Part shown: positions 1 through 7,685 of the stretch, one piece after another
Layout: every line of letters starts with the position of its first letter
How positions within the stretch are numbered: the stretch's first letter is position 1
Source: a virus
Length of the DNA: 25,811 nucleotides
Direction: 5' to 3' (one strand)
IMG/VR virus record: IMGVR_UViG_3300018082_000386
Coordinates: 1-25,811 of that record
Notes under the pieces: model-generated
Told to the model about the DNA's origin: nothing
What the model saw: the letters and a program-made list of their open reading frames with translations, nothing else
Database searches by the model: none
Translations under genes and position numbers: made by a program

Positions 1-888
1 ATGGTTAAATTCGTTGTCGAAGTCGGCAGCAACCACACTAAAGTGCGTTCCAGCAACCGCGATCTAGATCGCGCTCTCGCATTCATCGACACGGCGGCGC
101 GCATCGGGTGCGATTCGGTCAAGTTTCAACTGTTCCGAGTCGATAAACTCTTCGCGCCCGAGGCCCTGCGCGCCAATCCCGAACTTCTCAAGCGCCGCGA
201 ATGGGAATTGCCTATCTATTGGCTACCGCTGTTGGCCGAGCGATGCACGGAACGCGGTATCGAGTTTGCCTGCACGCCGCTGTATCTCGAAGCCGTGGAG
301 GAGCTGCGGCCTTATGTGGCGTTCTACAAGATAGCGTCATACTCTCTGCTGCACGACGACCTGCTGCGTGCGGTAGCGGCGACGGGCAAGCCGGTAGTGC
401 TGAGTACGGGGGTGGCACATTGGGATGAAGTCGAGAGGGCTGTCAATGTATTAGTTAATGGCAATTCACGACACATTACGCTTTTGCATTGTGTGTCCAG
501 GTATCCTGCGTCTCTCACCGATTGCAACTTAGACGCGATCCGGACTTTTTCAGACCGTCTTGGGTTCTGTTGGGTTGGCTGGTCTGACCACAGTGTTAAT
601 CGGGGCGTTATCTATTCTGCCGTATTCCGATACAATGCCTCCACGATTGAATTTCACCTCGACCTCGATGGCATGGGCGCGGAATTCGACGCCGGCCATT
701 GTTGGCTACCAAGCGAAATAGAGGCCGTGATCCGCGCCGTGCGAGACGGTGAGCAGGCTGCCGGCGACGGCGTGAAGCGCCCAACGGCGGCAGAGATGGC
801 CGAGCGCGACTGGCGCTCAGACCCGGCAGACGGATTGAGGCCGATGCGGGCGATGCGCGAGAGACTATTGACACCAGTGGCACAATAG
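1..888 (+). CDS. NeuB-like N-acetylneuraminate/nonulosonate synthase, catalytic domain only
   Basis: Resembles the TIM-barrel domain of sialic/nonulosonic acid synthases, which condense phosphoenolpyruvate with an N-acetylated hexose. Visible family motifs are EVGSNH (residues 7-12), VKFQ (40-43), KIAS (110-113), VVLSTG, LLHCVSRYP, GWSDHS (about 193-198) and IEFHLD, which keeps a His. At 295 aa it lacks the C-terminal antifreeze-like (SAF) domain of full bacterial NeuB proteins of about 350 aa. The usual KxxSxE motif reads KIASYS, so the Glu is missing and activity or substrate may differ. Residues 12-18 (HTKVRSS) are encoded by a dispersed repeat and look like an in-frame insertion. The ATG is the first base of the window, so an upstream start cannot be excluded. 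The gene sits just before the terminase as a cargo gene. Family assignment is good; substrate is unknown. Confidence 0.82.
   Translation: MVKFVVEVGSNHTKVRSSNRDLDRALAFIDTAARIGCDSVKFQLFRVDKLFAPEALRANPELLKRREWELPIYWLPLLAERCTERGIEFACTPLYLEAVEELRPYVAFYKIASYSLLHDDLLRAVAATGKPVVLSTGVAHWDEVERAVNVLVNGNSRHITLLHCVSRYPASLTDCNLDAIRTFSDRLGFCWVGWSDHSVNRGVIYSAVFRYNASTIEFHLDLDGMGAEFDAGHCWLPSEIEAVIRAVRDGEQAAGDGVKRPTAAEMAERDWRSDPADGLRPMRAMRERLLTPVAQ
34..51 (+). repeat. 18-nt dispersed repeat, copy 1 (in NeuB-like gene)
   Basis: Variant of AACACTAAAGTGCGTTCC with 17 of 18 bases matching. It lies between two direct copies of AGCAACC (28-34 and 52-58), as expected for an insertion with a 7-bp target duplication. 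The net gain would be 24 nt, or eight codons, which keeps the reading frame. Confidence 0.75.
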
Positions 889-897
889 TGCTACCAT
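868..897 (+). promoter_or_regulatory. Cassette A sigma70-type promoter
   Basis: TTGACA (868-873), 18-bp spacer, TACCAT (892-897). It overlaps the 3' end of the NeuB-like gene. The -35 hexamer and 18-bp spacing match cassette B and nearly match cassette C, which supports function although this -10 is weak. Confidence 0.65.
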
Positions 898-910
898 TGG
901 CGTGACTCAG

Positions 911-950
911 CCGCGCATCGGCGCAGGAATCCTGGCGGTATGCTGGCCGC
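911..950 (+). promoter_or_regulatory. Cassette A conserved leader core
   Basis: This leader segment starts 13 nt after the -10 hexamer and runs into the terminator stem. It matches 5162-5201 at 27 of 40 positions without gaps, including shared CCGC, GGCG, CCT, GCGGTA and CTGGCCGC blocks. It has no convincing ORF. It may be a recognition element for an antitermination or attenuation factor, or the body of a small RNA of roughly 75 nt. Confidence 0.55.
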
Positions 951-975
951 TCCCAAAAAGGGGAGCGGCCTTTTT
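945..975 (+). terminator. Intrinsic terminator, cassette A
   Basis: Perfect 10-bp stem GGCCGCTCCC (945-954) / GGGAGCGGCC (961-970), 6-nt loop, then TTTTT (971-975). It lies about 48 nt after the promoter and just before the terminase start, so read-through or antitermination would be needed for terminase expression from this promoter. Confidence 0.85.
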
Positions 976-982
976 GTGTCTC

Positions 983-2566
983 ATGCTCTCACCACAAGTC
1001 ACTAACCAACTCATGCTCGAGCGCGTGCGGCGCGCGGCAGAGAGGTCGCGCTCTATTTCCTTCGCGCCTGTTTGGAAACCACAGCCAGGGCCGCAAACGC
1101 ACGCCTACAACAGTGATGCTGACGTCATTGGGTACGGCGGCGCGGCGGGCGGCGGGAAAAGCGACCTGCTGATGGGGTTCGCTGGCACAAAGCATCGGCG
1201 CTCAATTATCTTTCGTCGTGTGTTTCCTTCCCTGCGTGGTCTCATTGAACGTTCCCGTGAGATTTTCAATCCAGCCGGAGACACACGCGCCAGAGACAGT
1301 TACAATGAGCAGTTGCACGTCTGGCGGCTACACCATGAAGTTGAGCGAATGCTTGAATTCGGCGCAGTTCAATACGAGCAGGACAAGAAAAAGCACCAGG
1401 GCCAGCCGCGCGATCTCGTGGGGTTCGATGAGGTGACAGAGATTCCCGAAAGCGTCGTGCACTTCCTGATGGCGTGGAATCGCACGACGACGCTGGGCCA
1501 GAAGTGCCGTGTCGTGATGACGTTCAACCCGCCGATGGATGAAACGGGCGAGTGGGTGATTCGCTTCTTTGCGCCGTGGCTAGACGACAGCTACCCGAAT
1601 CCCGCTCAGGACGGCGAGCTTCGTTGGTATGCCATGCTGGACGGCGAAGAAGTTGAGATGGAATCCGGCGAGCCTTTTGAACGGAACACCGAAATCATTA
1701 TCCCAAAGTCTCGCACATTCTTTCACGCCAGCCTGAAAGACAACCCAATACTCGAGGCCACAGGCTATGGAGCGACAATCGATGCACTGCCTGAGCCGTT
1801 ACGCTCGCTTCTAAAAGGCTCATTCGATGCAGCAAAAATCGAAAACCCATTCCAGACCATCCCACTCAACTGGATAAAGCTTGCCGTTGGCCGCTGGCGG
1901 GAAACGCCCCCCACCGCCGCCAAGCAGACTGCGCTCGGCGTTGACGTGGCACGCGGCGGGCGCGACCAGACGGTGATTGCCGAGCGGTTCGGCTATTGGG
2001 TGGCGCCGCTACACAAGCACCCGGGCCACAGCACGCCAGACGGCAACGCGGTCGCCGGCCTCGTTCTTTCGGCTATGAGAGGCGAGCCGGTCGTCAATAT
2101 GGACGTGATCGGCGTTGGCTCTAGTCCGACCGACCTGCTTAAAGACAGTGTGCGTGTGCGACCTATCAATTTCGGTGAGGGTACACATGCGACAGACAGG
2201 ACGGGCCGGCTAAAGTTCGCTAACGTGCGCGCGGCCGCGTACTGGCGGATGCGCGAGTTGATTGACCCCGACAACGGGTATGGCGTTTGCTTGCCAGATG
2301 ACCGTGAATTGATTGCGGATTTGGCCGCGCCGAAATGGGAACTGCGCGGTGGCAGAATCTACATTGAAAGCAAAGAGGACATCCGGGAGCGACTTGGCCG
2401 TTCAACGGATTGCGGTGATGCTGTGGTGCTGGCATTTTATGGCAGTGACCCGCTTCCTGCGGGCATTATGGAGCAGGTTGCCGAGCCGGCCCCGTCGCGC
2501 TTCGTGAAGAATGCGCCGAGCGGCGGGCGGTGGGGGCGCAATGAGAAGCGAGGATGGAGACGATGA
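983..2566 (+). CDS. terL: Phage terminase large subunit (TerL)
   Basis: ATP-driven DNA packaging motor and headful/cos nuclease, 527 aa from the ATG at 983. The Walker A motif GGAAGGGKSD is at about residues 52-61, the Walker B-like VGFDE at about 146-150, and the coupling-type motif MTFNPP follows. The C-terminal RNase H-like nuclease shows GVDVARGG (Asp at about 321), a central VNMDVIG strand and a late acidic STDCGD (Asp at about 479). A GTG at 902 would give 27 extra residues, but these would be encoded by the terminator hairpin, so 983 is preferred. No Shine-Dalgarno sequence is visible; the start follows the terminator U-tract by 7 nt. No small terminase is recognised in the window. The 3' end lies close to the next gene through a short repeat. 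Confidence 0.93.
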   Translation: MLSPQVTNQLMLERVRRAAERSRSISFAPVWKPQPGPQTHAYNSDADVIGYGGAAGGGKSDLLMGFAGTKHRRSIIFRRVFPSLRGLIERSREIFNPAGDTRARDSYNEQLHVWRLHHEVERMLEFGAVQYEQDKKKHQGQPRDLVGFDEVTEIPESVVHFLMAWNRTTTLGQKCRVVMTFNPPMDETGEWVIRFFAPWLDDSYPNPAQDGELRWYAMLDGEEVEMESGEPFERNTEIIIPKSRTFFHASLKDNPILEATGYGATIDALPEPLRSLLKGSFDAAKIENPFQTIPLNWIKLAVGRWRETPPTAAKQTALGVDVARGGRDQTVIAERFGYWVAPLHKHPGHSTPDGNAVAGLVLSAMRGEPVVNMDVIGVGSSPTDLLKDSVRVRPINFGEGTHATDRTGRLKFANVRAAAYWRMRELIDPDNGYGVCLPDDRELIADLAAPKWELRGGRIYIESKEDIRERLGRSTDCGDAVVLAFYGSDPLPAGIMEQVAEPAPSRFVKNAPSGGRWGRNEKRGWRR

Positions 2567-2572
2567 GTACAG

Positions 2573-2605
2573 AACAGCAGATCGGGAGAATTTACGGATT
2601 CGGAT
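2573..2605 (+). repeat. AACAGCGGATTnGGAGAA-family element, copy 1
   Basis: A diverged copy of the element seen between many genes here. It lies between the terminase stop and the preferred GTG start of the portal gene at 2622, which is one reason for rejecting the more upstream portal starts. Confidence 0.65.
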
Positions 2606-2621
2606 TACATGGAGTAAAAAG

Positions 2622-5132
2622 GTGAATAAAACAGATACGCGCCAGCGCGACGAAGAGATCCGCAAGAGCAAGGAGCCTGCGCCGGTGTTGGCCGAACGGT
2701 TTGGCTTGAGCAAATCGCATGTGTACCGCGTTCGCAGGAATGTCCATAACGCTGAGCGCTTCGCGGACAAAGGCAATGGTCGCTCGATGGTGGGCGGCGG
2801 GATATACAGCGAGATAGGGCTGACTGGCCTACGCCGATTTGGGGGCAATATTGACGAGGAGTACGACCGCGTTTGGAAACCGCTGTCGAAGAAGGTCGCA
2901 CTCATCAAAGAGATGGCTGACGATCCGATTATTGCCGCGGTACTCCAGGCCGTGCGCATGACACTCAAGCGTGTCAAATGGTACGTTGAGCCTGGGGGAG
3001 ATAGCCAGGCGGATGGGCCGGCGGCAGAATTCCTTGAATCGTGCATGAACGATATGAGCCAGTCGTGGACGGACACCATTGACAACGCCATAAACATGAT
3101 TCGTGACGGCTTCTCGTTGTGCGAGATTGTGTACAAGAAGCGCGCTGGACTACGGAAAGACGGCATCAGCAAGTACGATGACGGTCGCATTGCCTGGCGT
3201 AAGTGGTTGTTCATCGGCCCAGACTCGCTGGCGCCCGGTGAGCCGTGGATGTTCGACGAGCACGGCGGGATCCAGGGCATCAAACAGCAGCCGCCGCCCG
3301 ACTACCAGTTGCGCGAGATTCCGATTGATAAGATGATCCTGTTCAGGACAACCTCGTACAAGAACAACCCGGAAGGCTATCCTCTGCCGCGAGCCATGTA
3401 TCCGGCGTGGTACATGAAAAAGAACTTGGAAGAGATTGAGGCGATAAGCGCGGAGCGCATCGGGGCCGGCTTCCCGGTGATTTACATGGGCAGCGATGTG
3501 GGCAAGAACCTGGACGACCCTAACTCAGACGCGGCGCATTTGCAGGATGCCGGCCGCAACATCCGCGTCGATGAGCAAATGAGCCTGCTGGTGCCCTACG
3601 CCAAGATGGGCGCGGGAGCGCGCGAGGGCGAAGGCGTGCTATTCGAGTTCGTCTCGCCGCCCGGAACGAAGGCTATCAATTTCCACGAGACGATTACGCG
3701 CTACGAGCAGCGCATGACGATGGTCGGCCTGGCGCAGTTCATTCACCTAGGAATGAACCAGGTCGGGGCCCGGGCGCTGGGTGAATCGTCGCAGGATTTC
3801 TTCACGACCGGTTTGGCCGGCTGGGCGGACGCAATTGAGGACACGATTCGCCGCTTCGGCACGGAGCGGCTGTTCAGGCTGAATCACTTCCCCGGCATCA
3901 CAGACATCCCGCGTATCACGCACGAGGCGATTGGCAAGTACACGCTTGCCGAACTCGCGGATTACATCAGCAAACTGGCCGGGCCGGGGCTGATTGTGCC
4001 GGACACGGCACTGGAACAGTTCCTGCGCCAGTTCGCGGAGTTGCCAGAGAAGCCGATTGAGGTACAGGCACCGGAAGGTAAGCAACCTACTGATGGTGAA
4101 ATTAAACTTCCAGATGTATCACCGCAATTGACTTTGAACGGCGCTCAGGTTAGGGCGGCACTGGATGTAGTCAGGCAGGTATCCGCTGGTGAAATCTCAC
4201 AAGAGGCAGGTATCAATGCTCTGCAAATCCTATTCAACCTGACTGAAGACCAGGCTAGTCGTCTAATGGGGAGTGGCGCTGCGTTGAAGAAGGCAGCTCG
4301 AGCAACCGGGGTATCTGCCACATCTGATAATAAAAAAGGGGCAGTGGCTCTGACGGGTGACAAAGAGGCAGCAGAGAAGGCGGCGGAACGCTTCGCAGAC
4401 CTGCGCGGCGTGGGGAAGGCTGGCCGGCGCCCAAAAGCGATTGAGGCTGTCAACGCCTATCAGAAGGCGCTGGAATCCGAGTACGCGGACTGGGCAGAAG
4501 ACCTCGCCTCGCAACTGGCAGATGCCGACGAAGGCGACCGAGAGGCACTCCTTGCGGCGGCGCTGGCCGCATTGCTGCTGCAACTGCGGGCCGAGGGGCG
4601 CAAACGCATCACGGACGCGATGATGCTGGCGCTAGACGGTGAGCCGCCGACGCCAGAGATGCTACAGGCACTCACAGATACCATTGCGGAGAATGACCGC
4701 TACCTGGAATCGAGCCTGATTCCGGCGATTCGACGCAAGATGGAGGATGCGCTTACCGACGAGGACATTCTCACGGCGATTGAGACGGGCGCCGGGGATG
4801 ATGCGCTGCTCGGCTGGCTAGGGACAATGACGGCGCGGACGGCTCTGTATGCCGGGGCGTGGTGGAAACTGTTTAACCATATCGTCGGACGCAAGGCGAG
4901 CGAGAACAACCGAGAGGTTATTTGGTACCTTGACCCCAGCGCGAAACATTGCCACGACTGCCCGAGCTGGGGTTCGCCAGAAGGCACACACTATGAATCC
5001 TATGAGAAGATGCTGGAGATTACGGGCGGTATGGCTCCAGCAGATGGGGTCGAGTGCGGAGGGTACTGTCGCTGTGGATTGGGTGAGGGTGATTTCGTGA
5101 ATGTCTCTGGCATCCCCTTGACAGAAACCTAG
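2622..5132 (+). CDS. Portal protein fused to MuF/gp7-like minor head protein, with N-terminal HTH
   Basis: The dodecameric portal at the DNA entry vertex, here about 836 aa. The start chosen is the GTG at 2622, preceded by GGAG at 7-nt spacing; an ATG at 2541 is also in frame but would translate a dispersed repeat. Residues about 10-39 look like a helix-turn-helix (LAERFGLSKSHVYRVRR). Residues about 60-500 are DUF935-type portal, ending in the characteristic LNGAQVRAALDVV segment. Residues about 620-836 resemble the phage Mu gpF/SPP1 gp7 head-morphogenesis domain, with YLDPSAKHCHDC and CGGYCRC cysteine motifs near the C-terminus. In many phages portal and MuF are separate genes, so this is a fusion. 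The HTH is atypical and might represent a small-terminase-like DNA-binding module; that is inference. Confidence 0.88.
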   Translation: MNKTDTRQRDEEIRKSKEPAPVLAERFGLSKSHVYRVRRNVHNAERFADKGNGRSMVGGGIYSEIGLTGLRRFGGNIDEEYDRVWKPLSKKVALIKEMADDPIIAAVLQAVRMTLKRVKWYVEPGGDSQADGPAAEFLESCMNDMSQSWTDTIDNAINMIRDGFSLCEIVYKKRAGLRKDGISKYDDGRIAWRKWLFIGPDSLAPGEPWMFDEHGGIQGIKQQPPPDYQLREIPIDKMILFRTTSYKNNPEGYPLPRAMYPAWYMKKNLEEIEAISAERIGAGFPVIYMGSDVGKNLDDPNSDAAHLQDAGRNIRVDEQMSLLVPYAKMGAGAREGEGVLFEFVSPPGTKAINFHETITRYEQRMTMVGLAQFIHLGMNQVGARALGESSQDFFTTGLAGWADAIEDTIRRFGTERLFRLNHFPGITDIPRITHEAIGKYTLAELADYISKLAGPGLIVPDTALEQFLRQFAELPEKPIEVQAPEGKQPTDGEIKLPDVSPQLTLNGAQVRAALDVVRQVSAGEISQEAGINALQILFNLTEDQASRLMGSGAALKKAARATGVSATSDNKKGAVALTGDKEAAEKAAERFADLRGVGKAGRRPKAIEAVNAYQKALESEYADWAEDLASQLADADEGDREALLAAALAALLLQLRAEGRKRITDAMMLALDGEPPTPEMLQALTDTIAENDRYLESSLIPAIRRKMEDALTDEDILTAIETGAGDDALLGWLGTMTARTALYAGAWWKLFNHIVGRKASENNREVIWYLDPSAKHCHDCPSWGSPEGTHYESYEKMLEITGGMAPADGVECGGYCRCGLGEGDFVNVSGIPLTET

Positions 5133-5147
5133 AACCTGTTCTATAAT
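5118..5147 (+). promoter_or_regulatory. Cassette B sigma70 consensus promoter
   Basis: TTGACA (5118-5123), 18-bp spacer, TATAAT (5142-5147): both hexamers match the consensus exactly. It overlaps the last codons of the portal-MuF gene and would drive the zinc-ribbon, protease and capsid block if transcription passes two downstream terminators. Confidence 0.85.
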
Positions 5148-5161
5148 ACGCACACATCAGG

Positions 5162-5201
5162 CCGCACACTGGCGGCAAGTACCTTGCGGTACACTGGCCG
5201 C
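5162..5201 (+). promoter_or_regulatory. Cassette B conserved leader core
   Basis: Aligns without gaps to 911-950 (27 of 40 identical) at nearly the same distance from its -10 box. Shared blocks are CCGC, GGCG, GCGGTA and CTGGCCGC, and similarity resumes after the first terminator (TTTTTGyGTCTC in both). No ORF is supported in the 171 nt between the portal stop and the next gene. Confidence 0.55.
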
Positions 5202-5231
5202 GCCCGACATTCCGGGTAGTGCGGCTTTTTT
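5197..5231 (+). terminator. Intrinsic terminator 1, cassette B
   Basis: Imperfect hairpin: GCCGC (5197-5201) pairs with GCGGC (5221-5225), with an inner CCCG/CGGG stem, followed by six T residues. It is the positional equivalent of the cassette A terminator. Confidence 0.7.
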
Positions 5232-5265
5232 GCGTCTCGCGTATGGCGAGAAACTTTCAGCGTTC

Positions 5266-5299
5266 AACGGCGCTGGCCTTCGGGTCAGCGCCGTTTTTT
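5266..5299 (+). terminator. Intrinsic terminator 2, cassette B (TTCG tetraloop)
   Basis: A 13-bp stem 5266-5278 / 5283-5295 with one G-T pair and a stable TTCG loop, running into a T-tract. It ends only a few nt before the ATG at 5304. A small TCTCGC/GCGAGA hairpin (5235-5251) separates it from terminator 1. Confidence 0.85.
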
Positions 5300-5303
5300 A
5301 TTT

Positions 5304-5585
5304 ATGCGATACGACACTCGCTGCGCCAGACATGGCCTTGTTGAGATTGAAAAGCGAATGAGTGACCCGTTACCCCCCTGCCCTGCTTGCGGGGGTGAGT
5401 TGCAGCGAGTGTACTCAGTGACGCCGGTCTTATTCAACGCTGCTGGCTTCACCGCAGCGGATGTGTCGCATTTTGAAAAGCAGGTCGGCCCAGAGCGGTA
5501 CGCCCGCTTCGTCCAGCAGCGCGATGACGCAGAGCGGCGGGCGAAGGCGGGACAGTTGACGGAATACGAACGGAGTTTAGATTGA
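5304..5585 (+). CDS. FmdB-like zinc-ribbon protein
   Basis: A 93-aa protein of the FmdB-type zinc-ribbon family, often seen among phage structural genes, function unknown. The N-terminus YDTRCARHG supplies the first cysteine (Cys at about 7, with His in place of the second usual Cys) and CPACGG at about 26-31 the second knuckle. The C-terminal half is charged and helical. The ATG has no Shine-Dalgarno sequence and lies directly after a terminator U-tract, but the family N-terminus fits this start. It overlaps the next gene by 4 nt (TTGA), suggesting translational coupling. Confidence 0.7.
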   Translation: MRYDTRCARHGLVEIEKRMSDPLPPCPACGGELQRVYSVTPVLFNAAGFTAADVSHFEKQVGPERYARFVQQRDDAERRAKAGQLTEYERSLD

Positions 5586-7246
5586 ACGGGCAGCGATACG
5601 CTTTTGAGCCTTTCGCCTCACTGGACGGCGTATTGCGCGGTGAGCCAATCCGTATCATGCCGCTGGGCCAATTCTATCGCGGTGATCGGAAACTGGAGAT
5701 CACCGAAGAGCGCTTGAAGGCAATCGCAGCGAATCTCGCAGCCGGCCTGCCCCGTTTCCGTGTGCCGATTAACGAGAATCATTCAGGCGTCGGCAAGGTC
5801 GGCACAGTTCATGCAGTCGAGTTCAAGGCGGATGGCGCGGACGGGCCGGGGCTGTACGCGACGGATTACGAACTGACGGACGACGGCAGGAAGTTAGTCA
5901 AGGCGAAGCGGTTCGACGCAACGAGTCCAGAAATCATCTGGTCGCTGAATGAGGACGCGAAATACCAGGATCCACAGACCGGTGAGTATCATGACAATGT
6001 TCTTGTCGGACTCGCTCTAACCGAAAAACCCTTCTTTGGACATGACAATGTCGCGCTGTTCAGCGCTGACAGGAAAATGGGTGAGCAGTTTGTAGATAAC
6101 AGCGACGCGCACCTGTCTGCCATGCGCAAGGCGATGAAGAAGGCGCGTGACTTGGCCTATCAGTTCATGGCCGCTATCGATGGATGGGGTGAGGAATTGC
6201 CCGAGCATAAGCGTCCACAGACGGAGAAGGCTATGGACAAACAACGGCCAGATGAGTTTTATGGCGATTACCCATCCATGCCACATGGCTACCCCGCCCA
6301 TCGTTTGCTGGATGCGATTGAGATTATCAGCGATATGGGCAAGGAGATGGAGGGCGTCGCCGGCGTTGGTGACGCGCTAGAGAGTGCCAAGAACGAACTC
6401 AAGCAAGTCATCTCGAAACTTGTCGCTATGTATTCGGGCGATGATGTAATTGCCGAACGGTTCCGAGAGTTTGATGCTGAGAAACGGCGCGAACTGGCCG
6501 CGAAGGGACAGGCGCTGCTGGATGGCTCGTTCCCGATTGTGACCGCAGGTGACTTGCGGAATGCGGTCCAGGCGTGGGGGCGTGCCAGCAATCAGGCACT
6601 CGCCAAGAAACACATCATCAAACGGGCTAAGGCGCTGGGTGCGACCGATTTACTGCCCGATGATTGGAAAGAATCCATGAGTGAGGAAAAGGAGACAGAG
6701 GATATGGGTGACAAAACCACTCCAACGCCTCAGCCCGAGGCCGTTAAGTCTGAAGACCTGACAGCGCTCAAGGCTAAGGCCGAGCAGTTTGAGGCTCAGT
6801 TGAAAGCCCAAACTGAGCAGTTCGAGGCAAAACTGAAAGCGGCCGATGAGAAGGCCGATAAGTTCGCCACGGAACTGACGCATGAAAAGCGTGCGCGCCG
6901 GCTGGAGCAGATGAAAGACCGCGCCGAACAGTTCGTCGCGCTTCCAGCGAAGGCCGATGAACTGGCGCAGAAGTTGCTCGAACTGGAAGAGGCGAACGCC
7001 GACCTGTTCACGTATTTCATTGGGCGGCTGGAGGCGGCAGACAAGGCGCTGGTCGAGTCCGACCTGTTCAGCCAGAAGGCGAGCGCACGCGCGGATACGC
7101 CGGCGGCCTCGTTCGAGGCGCTGGTCGAGCAGATTCACCGCGAGAAATTCAATAGCGAGCCGGGCAAGTACGCCGATGCGTTCATGGTGGCAGGCGAGCA
7201 GCGGCCTGACCTGGCGCAAGCCTACAAGCAAGGCGCGCGGAGGTAA
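5582..7246 (+). CDS. Capsid maturation protease with DUF6582-like middle and scaffold tail
   Basis: Prohead protease of the Mu gpI type, 554 aa. The TTG start overlaps the previous stop and has GGAG 5 nt upstream. Residues about 1-165 form the protease-like region, with PINENHSGVGKVG (candidate catalytic His) and ATSPEI. A middle segment resembles DUF6582: KRRELAAKGQALLDGSFPI, then DLRNAVQAWGRA and HIIKRAKALGATDLLP, at about residues 300-360. The C-terminal third is a long coiled coil rich in Glu, Lys, Ala and Gln, with repeated EQFEA(Q/K)LKA units, and is the likely scaffold that organises capsid assembly. It sits directly before decoration and capsid genes, as expected. The protease assignment is by motif and position. 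Confidence 0.8.
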   Translation: MNGQRYAFEPFASLDGVLRGEPIRIMPLGQFYRGDRKLEITEERLKAIAANLAAGLPRFRVPINENHSGVGKVGTVHAVEFKADGADGPGLYATDYELTDDGRKLVKAKRFDATSPEIIWSLNEDAKYQDPQTGEYHDNVLVGLALTEKPFFGHDNVALFSADRKMGEQFVDNSDAHLSAMRKAMKKARDLAYQFMAAIDGWGEELPEHKRPQTEKAMDKQRPDEFYGDYPSMPHGYPAHRLLDAIEIISDMGKEMEGVAGVGDALESAKNELKQVISKLVAMYSGDDVIAERFREFDAEKRRELAAKGQALLDGSFPIVTAGDLRNAVQAWGRASNQALAKKHIIKRAKALGATDLLPDDWKESMSEEKETEDMGDKTTPTPQPEAVKSEDLTALKAKAEQFEAQLKAQTEQFEAKLKAADEKADKFATELTHEKRARRLEQMKDRAEQFVALPAKADELAQKLLELEEANADLFTYFIGRLEAADKALVESDLFSQKASARADTPAASFEALVEQIHREKFNSEPGKYADAFMVAGEQRPDLAQAYKQGARR

Positions 7247-7249
7247 GAC

Positions 7250-7675
7250 ATGGCTACCAAGAGACACATCGGAGTCGCGGATGTCACTTACAAAGCCGAC
7301 GTCGACCTGACTGGCGTGCAGTATTATTTCGTCACTGCGGCATCCACGGCGGGCAACGTCAAGGTCGCAACGGGAGCGAGCAATCCCGCGCCGTTGGGCG
7401 TGCTTCAGAACTCGCCCAGCCTGGGCCAGGAGGCACGCTTGTCGATGCTTGGCCCCACGAAGGTATTCGCTGTGACACCCTCAACCTGCGGCATTGCCCA
7501 GGGGCGCTACGTCACGGTCAACGCCAGCGGTCAGGCCATTCCATTGGCGACCGAATCTGGATCGCCCATCGTCGGGCGCAACATCGGCAACGTAAACGCG
7601 CCGGTGAGCGCGAGCCGCTTCATCGAGATCTTCTTCTTCGGCCCGCTGTCAGCGTGCGCCGTGAGTGCGTCGTAG
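7250..7675 (+). CDS. Capsid decoration protein, DUF2190-like (copy 1)
   Basis: A 141-aa beta-rich protein resembling DUF2190 capsid-cement proteins, placed just before the major capsid gene with a good ribosome site (GGAGGTAAGAC before the ATG). It shares a clear pattern with the protein at 8624: GASNPxPLGVLQNxP, then ARxxxxGxT, then GRxx and VGRxI. This marks the two as paralogues. Likely binds the capsid surface as an accessory stabiliser. Confidence 0.72.
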   Translation: MATKRHIGVADVTYKADVDLTGVQYYFVTAASTAGNVKVATGASNPAPLGVLQNSPSLGQEARLSMLGPTKVFAVTPSTCGIAQGRYVTVNASGQAIPLATESGSPIVGRNIGNVNAPVSASRFIEIFFFGPLSACAVSAS

Positions 7676-7685
7676 GAGGTGAGAC

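Noticed and set aside
902-982. GTG-initiated N-terminal extension of the terminase
   Set aside because: These 27 codons would be made from the terminator hairpin and are unlike terminase N-termini.
2402-3283. 293-codon minus-strand open frame opposite terminase and portal
   Set aside because: Antisense to well-supported genes; no promoter or ribosome site, and Ser/Arg/Pro-rich as expected of a reverse-frame artefact.
6650-7267. 205-codon minus-strand open frame opposite the scaffold
   Set aside because: A Leu/Arg-rich reverse reading of a coiled-coil coding region; no independent signals.
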